The position numbers were made by a program, and so were the translations under genes. A DNA stretch of 7,211 nt, taken from the NCBI GenBank assembly GCA_002898975.1, contig BEID01000062.1, positions 1 to 7,211 of the forward strand. The letters are read 5' to 3'. The notes under the pieces are model-generated. The model saw only the letters and a list, made by a program, of their open reading frames with translations. It did no database searches and was not told where the DNA came from. Below are positions 4,770 through 7,211 of the stretch, piece by piece; position 1 is the stretch's first letter; each line of letters opens with the position of its first letter. Source of the stretch: a bacterium HR27 (GTDB taxonomy: Bacteria > Chloroflexota > Chloroflexia > Thermomicrobiales > Thermomicrobiaceae).

Positions 4770-6119
4770 ATGAGCGGAACGCTCTCCAGTCGGTCGGCGC
4801 AGGCGGTGGAGCGTTCGGGTGCAGCCTTGCTGCTCGCACTGGCGTCCTTCGTCGTGAGTGTCGCGGTCACGCTCGCCACCATCGTCGACATGCGTCGTGC
4901 CTTCTTGCTCGATGCCGCGAGCTATCGCAAACTCGGTTCACCCTCCGCATTTCTCTCCTACACGCCCTGGCATGTGCTCGTACTCGCTCTCGCGCTCGTC
5001 GGTGCTGTCGTTTCCTATCGGCTGTTGCGTTCTGTCGACTCCTTGTCTCGTCAAGGTGAACTTCGGCGTGCCCGCACCGTTCTCGCTTGTGTCTTGATGG
5101 TCTTGCTGATCGTCGATCTCTTCACCTATCGTATCGTCCAGGCCGAGCGCGTCGCGGCAGCTGGCAAGGCCGGCGTGTCCAAGACCTTCGCGGTCGATAC
5201 GTTGCCCAGCTGGCTCCGCCCGCTCGGTGAAGCGGTCAACTTCCTTCTCGTCGTCTGGCATGCCACACTGCTCGGTATTCTCATCGGTGCGCTCTTTCTC
5301 GTCCTGTTGTGCTCGAGCCAACGGTTGAAGCAGGTCTACCAGCTGCGTGGTCTCCGCGCGCACGTTTTGGGAAGTGCCAGTGCGGTTGCCTACCCCTTCT
5401 GTTCCTGCTGCGCTGGGCCGGTCGGTGCCAGCCTCTATCGCGGTGGCGCTTCGCTCGAGTCGACGCTCGCGTTCGTTGTGGCGGCACCTTTGCTCAACGT
5501 CACGACGCTCTTTCTCGCCACCGCGCTGTTGCCAGCCGACTTCGCGCTCTTGCGCATCGTGGGCGGTGCCGTCCTGGCAGTGTTCGGTACGTGGTTAGTC
5601 GCTCTGGCGGTGCGGCGGCGCCCACCGGTCGTTGCCAGCGTCGCGAGCGGGCGCACTCTCGGCTGGTTGGAGCGGTCGCTGCGTGCGTTCGCCTTCGAGG
5701 AGCATCTCCGCGGACGACGCATCGAGTCTCCCGCCGATCTGGTCGCAGCCTGGCTCGCGACCGCCTGGCGGATCGCTCGGGTCGCCGTGCCGATGCTGCT
5801 TATCGCGGCGACGGTCATCGGCTGGGTTGCGCCGATCGTGACGGCGTTCGGTGGCGGGAACACGGTCGCGACCGTCCTTTTCGCGACACTCGTCGGGGTG
5901 CTCTTTATGGTCCCGACCTGGACGGAGCTGGCGATCGCCGCACCGCTCATCCAGCAAGGGCTCACCGGCCCGGCAGCGGCCTTGCTCCTCGCCTTGCCCG
6001 CGGTGAGTCTGCCGAGCCTGGTGATCTATGGGGCAGCGTTGCGCGACTGGCGTGTGCCTGCCCTGCTGGTCGGAGTCGTCGCTGCTGTGAGTGTCCTGGC
6101 AGGGCTCGCCTTTCTCTGA
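4770..6119 (+). CDS. YraQ/ArsP-type (DUF318) permease, probable metal or metalloid efflux transporter
   Basis: This integral membrane protein has 449 residues and about ten predicted membrane segments (roughly 17-37, 68-86, 103-120, 155-181, 231-255, 261-281, 335-358, 366-385, 403-422, 428-449). The core after about residue 155 matches the predicted permease family of YraQ and ArsP. It has PFCSCCAGPV (C211, C213, C214) at the start of a membrane segment, then the APLLN loop. The pseudo-symmetric second half has PTWTELAIAAPLIQQG and the LPAVSLPSLV motif. The adjacent cysteines suggest binding of a soft metal or trivalent arsenical, as known for ArsP; the actual substrate is unproven. About 150 N-terminal residues with three membrane segments precede the core, longer than minimal members. 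The start is fixed by AGGAGG (4758-4763), 6 nt before the ATG. The gene stands alone with its own promoter, long leader and terminator. Confidence 0.88.
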   Translation: MSGTLSSRSAQAVERSGAALLLALASFVVSVAVTLATIVDMRRAFLLDAASYRKLGSPSAFLSYTPWHVLVLALALVGAVVSYRLLRSVDSLSRQGELRRARTVLACVLMVLLIVDLFTYRIVQAERVAAAGKAGVSKTFAVDTLPSWLRPLGEAVNFLLVVWHATLLGILIGALFLVLLCSSQRLKQVYQLRGLRAHVLGSASAVAYPFCSCCAGPVGASLYRGGASLESTLAFVVAAPLLNVTTLFLATALLPADFALLRIVGGAVLAVFGTWLVALAVRRRPPVVASVASGRTLGWLERSLRAFAFEEHLRGRRIESPADLVAAWLATAWRIARVAVPMLLIAATVIGWVAPIVTAFGGGNTVATVLFATLVGVLFMVPTWTELAIAAPLIQQGLTGPAAALLLALPAVSLPSLVIYGAALRDWRVPALLVGVVAAVSVLAGLAFL

Positions 6120-6148
6120 TCGCACTCCACTCGTCGGCCGAAAGCTGG

Positions 6149-6184
6149 ACGCTGGGTCGGTGCGGACTGGCACCGACCCAGCGT
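6149..6184 (+). terminator. Rho-independent terminator after the permease
   Basis: ACGCTGGGTCGGTGC (6149-6163) pairs perfectly with GCACCGACCCAGCGT (6170-6184) around a 6-nt GGACTG loop, 30 nt after the permease stop. A short T-run (TTT, then CGT) follows on the + strand. On the - strand the T-run is displaced, so it probably works mainly for the permease. Confidence 0.85.
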
Positions 6185-6313
6185 TTCGTCGGGCGCGAGG
6201 GCAGCCTGACGCATTCCGTGCGGTGCTGGCGAGCTTCCGTGGCGAGCTGTCAGGCAGCGTGACGGAACGGTAGTCCTTCCGAGAGCGGCGTGGTTGGGGA
6301 AGGGCAGCCGCGT
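6185..6313. other. Gap between convergent genes
   Basis: No gene is seen. GCCTGAC (6204-6210) and GTCAGGC (6249-6255) form a spaced 7-bp inverted repeat, and CCTTCC / GGAAGG forms a weak wide-loop pair nearer the - strand gene. Neither is followed by a T-run on the - strand, so no clear terminator for the FdhE cluster is visible. Confidence 0.45.
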
Positions 6314-6676
6314 TCAGCACAACTTCGCCGGCTTGTCGGCGCTCGGTGCGCCGAGCGCGAGCCAGGTGCGGAAATCCGGATCGTGCTGGGCGAGCTGGTA
6401 TTCCAGAAAAACCTCCTGGCACATCGCGCGCAGGCCACCGCTACCCGGTGTGCGGAGAACCAGTTCGAGCAGCCACCGCTCGAACTCCTCCGGTTCCGGA
6501 TCGGCTGCGATGACCTGCTCGAGGATCCAGCGCTTCAGTTCCTGGCCGAGCTGGTCGGGCGTCTGGTCGCGTTTGCGTCGCTTCCGGCGTTCCTCGCTCA
6601 CCTGGACTGCCTGCAGCAGTGCCTGGCAGAAGATCGCTGGGCGGACCAGTGTCGTCGGATCGAGTTTCCGTTCCAT
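6314..6676 (-). CDS. Small uncharacterised protein downstream of fdhE
   Basis: This is a 120-residue protein starting at ATG 6676 and ending at TGA 6314. The frame stays open well upstream, but that part is out of frame with fdhE and reads as its Arg/Ala-rich shadow. The start is set by GGGAG 6 nt before the ATG. The protein is soluble in character, with no signal or membrane segment. Visible are a basic patch (RRKRRKRD, 30-37), a long amphipathic region rich in Glu, Leu and Trp (about 41-75, with WILEQ and FERWLLELVL), a GG turn (80-81), a second helix (MCQEVFLEYQLAQHDPDF, 85-102), and a C-terminal GAPSADKPAKLC that ends in Cys. I do not recognise the family. It starts 92 nt after the fdhE stop on the same strand, so a linked role in formate dehydrogenase or another redox enzyme is possible, by context only. 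Confidence 0.75.
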   Translation of the reverse strand: MERKLDPTTLVRPAIFCQALLQAVQVSEERRKRRKRDQTPDQLGQELKRWILEQVIAADPEPEEFERWLLELVLRTPGSGGLRAMCQEVFLEYQLAQHDPDFRTWLALGAPSADKPAKLC

Positions 6677-6768
6677 GGCGTGCTCCCTCTCCGGCTTCTG
6701 CACCTTGCGGGCCTCGAACCGCCTCGCGCGAGCGGCCGGAGTGTCACCGTGCTGGTTCGGAGCTACTG

Positions 6769-7211
6769 TCAGGCGACGAGCTCGCGTGCGACGACGGTGA
6801 CAGCCAGAGGGAAACCGAGGCTCCCTGGCCGCTGGTAGTCGCGCTCGGCCGCGACGAGGTCGAGTTCGATCGTCGTCAGATCCTGGAAGAGCACCTCGCC
6901 GTGGCTCCAGGCGCCCAGCGTCGCGAATGTCTTCACGTACCCACGGCAGATCTCGCAGACCTCGACGCGCTGAGCGTCCTGCTTGCCCTCCTCGGCAAGA
7001 TAGCGCAACGTCCGGTGGTCGCTGTTCGCACAGAACGGACAGTGCTGGTGCGGGAAGCGCCAGCCGGCTCCGCACCGCGCGCATCGCAGCCAGCGGTCGC
7101 GCTCCAGCCCGCGGAATCCGGCTAGCACGCGCCAGGCAGCACAAAGCCTGCAGTAGCCGGCATGCCACGTACTGGCGGGCTGCCCGCCGATCGCACGAGC
7201 GGCCGCGACCA
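6769..7211 (-). CDS. fdhE: FdhE-like formate dehydrogenase accessory protein, C-terminal part (5' truncated by window)
   Basis: FdhE proteins are cytoplasmic factors needed for maturation of formate dehydrogenases; they carry rubredoxin-like metal sites made of CxxC pairs. The frame is open from the right edge to the TGA at 6771-6769. That gives 146 visible residues, about half of the usual 280-310. The GTG at 7128 is internal, because the open frame to its right carries a further conserved motif. Counting from the edge, the CxxC pairs are C20-C23 (YCRLCAAW), C43-C46 (CARCGAGW), C57-C60 (CPFC, followed by ANSDH) and C85-C88 (CEICRGYVK), the order and spacing expected for FdhE. The tail LTTIELDLVAAERDYQRPGSLGF also fits. 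No formate dehydrogenase subunit lies inside the window; one would be expected beyond the right edge, upstream in the - strand operon. Confidence 0.88.
   Translation of the reverse strand, partial: VAAARAIGGQPASTWHAGYCRLCAAWRVLAGFRGLERDRWLRCARCGAGWRFPHQHCPFCANSDHRTLRYLAEEGKQDAQRVEVCEICRGYVKTFATLGAWSHGEVLFQDLTTIELDLVAAERDYQRPGSLGFPLAVTVVARELVA

Noticed and set aside
5309..6262. A 317-codon + strand frame inside the permease
   Set aside because: It is an out-of-frame Arg-rich shadow of the permease, which has the real start signal and family motifs.
6290..6838. + strand frames opposite the small - strand gene
   Set aside because: They have no start signal and are antisense shadows of the 120-aa gene and the fdhE end.

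Overview
The window is GC-rich bacterial DNA. Its coding style, and the company of molybdenum hydroxylase, a YraQ/ArsP-type permease and a formate dehydrogenase maturation protein, would suit a thermophilic Chloroflexota bacterium of the Thermomicrobia type. That is an inference from style and gene content, with no taxonomic marker to confirm it.

Layout, left to right. (1) 2-1992, + strand: the C-terminal two thirds of a xanthine dehydrogenase-family molybdopterin subunit, cut by the window edge, overlaps by ATGA a complete [2Fe-2S] subunit. Together they are the end of a molybdenum hydroxylase operon; an FAD subunit, if present, would lie upstream. (2) 2200-2778, + strand: a DUF488 gene, complete except for one in-frame TAG where the family usually has Trp, so it reads as a single-nucleotide nonsense pseudogene. 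(3) About 2779-4142: no credible gene, but a dense mosaic of palindromic repeats. It is built on a GTAGGGG-headed hairpin whose arms change in a compensating way between copies. It is organised as about four degenerate units of 330-342 bp, and a 76-bp nested inverted repeat (CCCCTCACCCCC ends) sits in one of them. (4) 4143-4769: non-coding, with a good sigma-70-type promoter (TTGACA, 17 bp, TAGGAT) and a leader of roughly 250 nt. (5) 4770-6119, + strand: a polytopic permease with a CSCC motif. (6) 6149-6184: a perfect 15-bp terminator hairpin. (7) 6314-7211, - strand: a small uncharacterised protein downstream of the C-terminal part of FdhE, which has four CxxC motifs and runs off the right edge.

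The strongest regulatory signal is the permease leader. A 12-nt stretch at 4641-4652 is an exact reverse complement of 4758-4769, which holds the AGGAGG Shine-Dalgarno and the bases up to the ATG. Two further stable hairpins lie in the same leader. This looks like an RNA switch that hides the ribosome-binding site of a probable metal or metalloid exporter. It matches no riboswitch class that I recognise.

The genes form three functional blocks: a Mo-hydroxylase tail, a regulated efflux permease, and a formate dehydrogenase maturation tail. The permease and the FdhE cluster converge on the terminator region.
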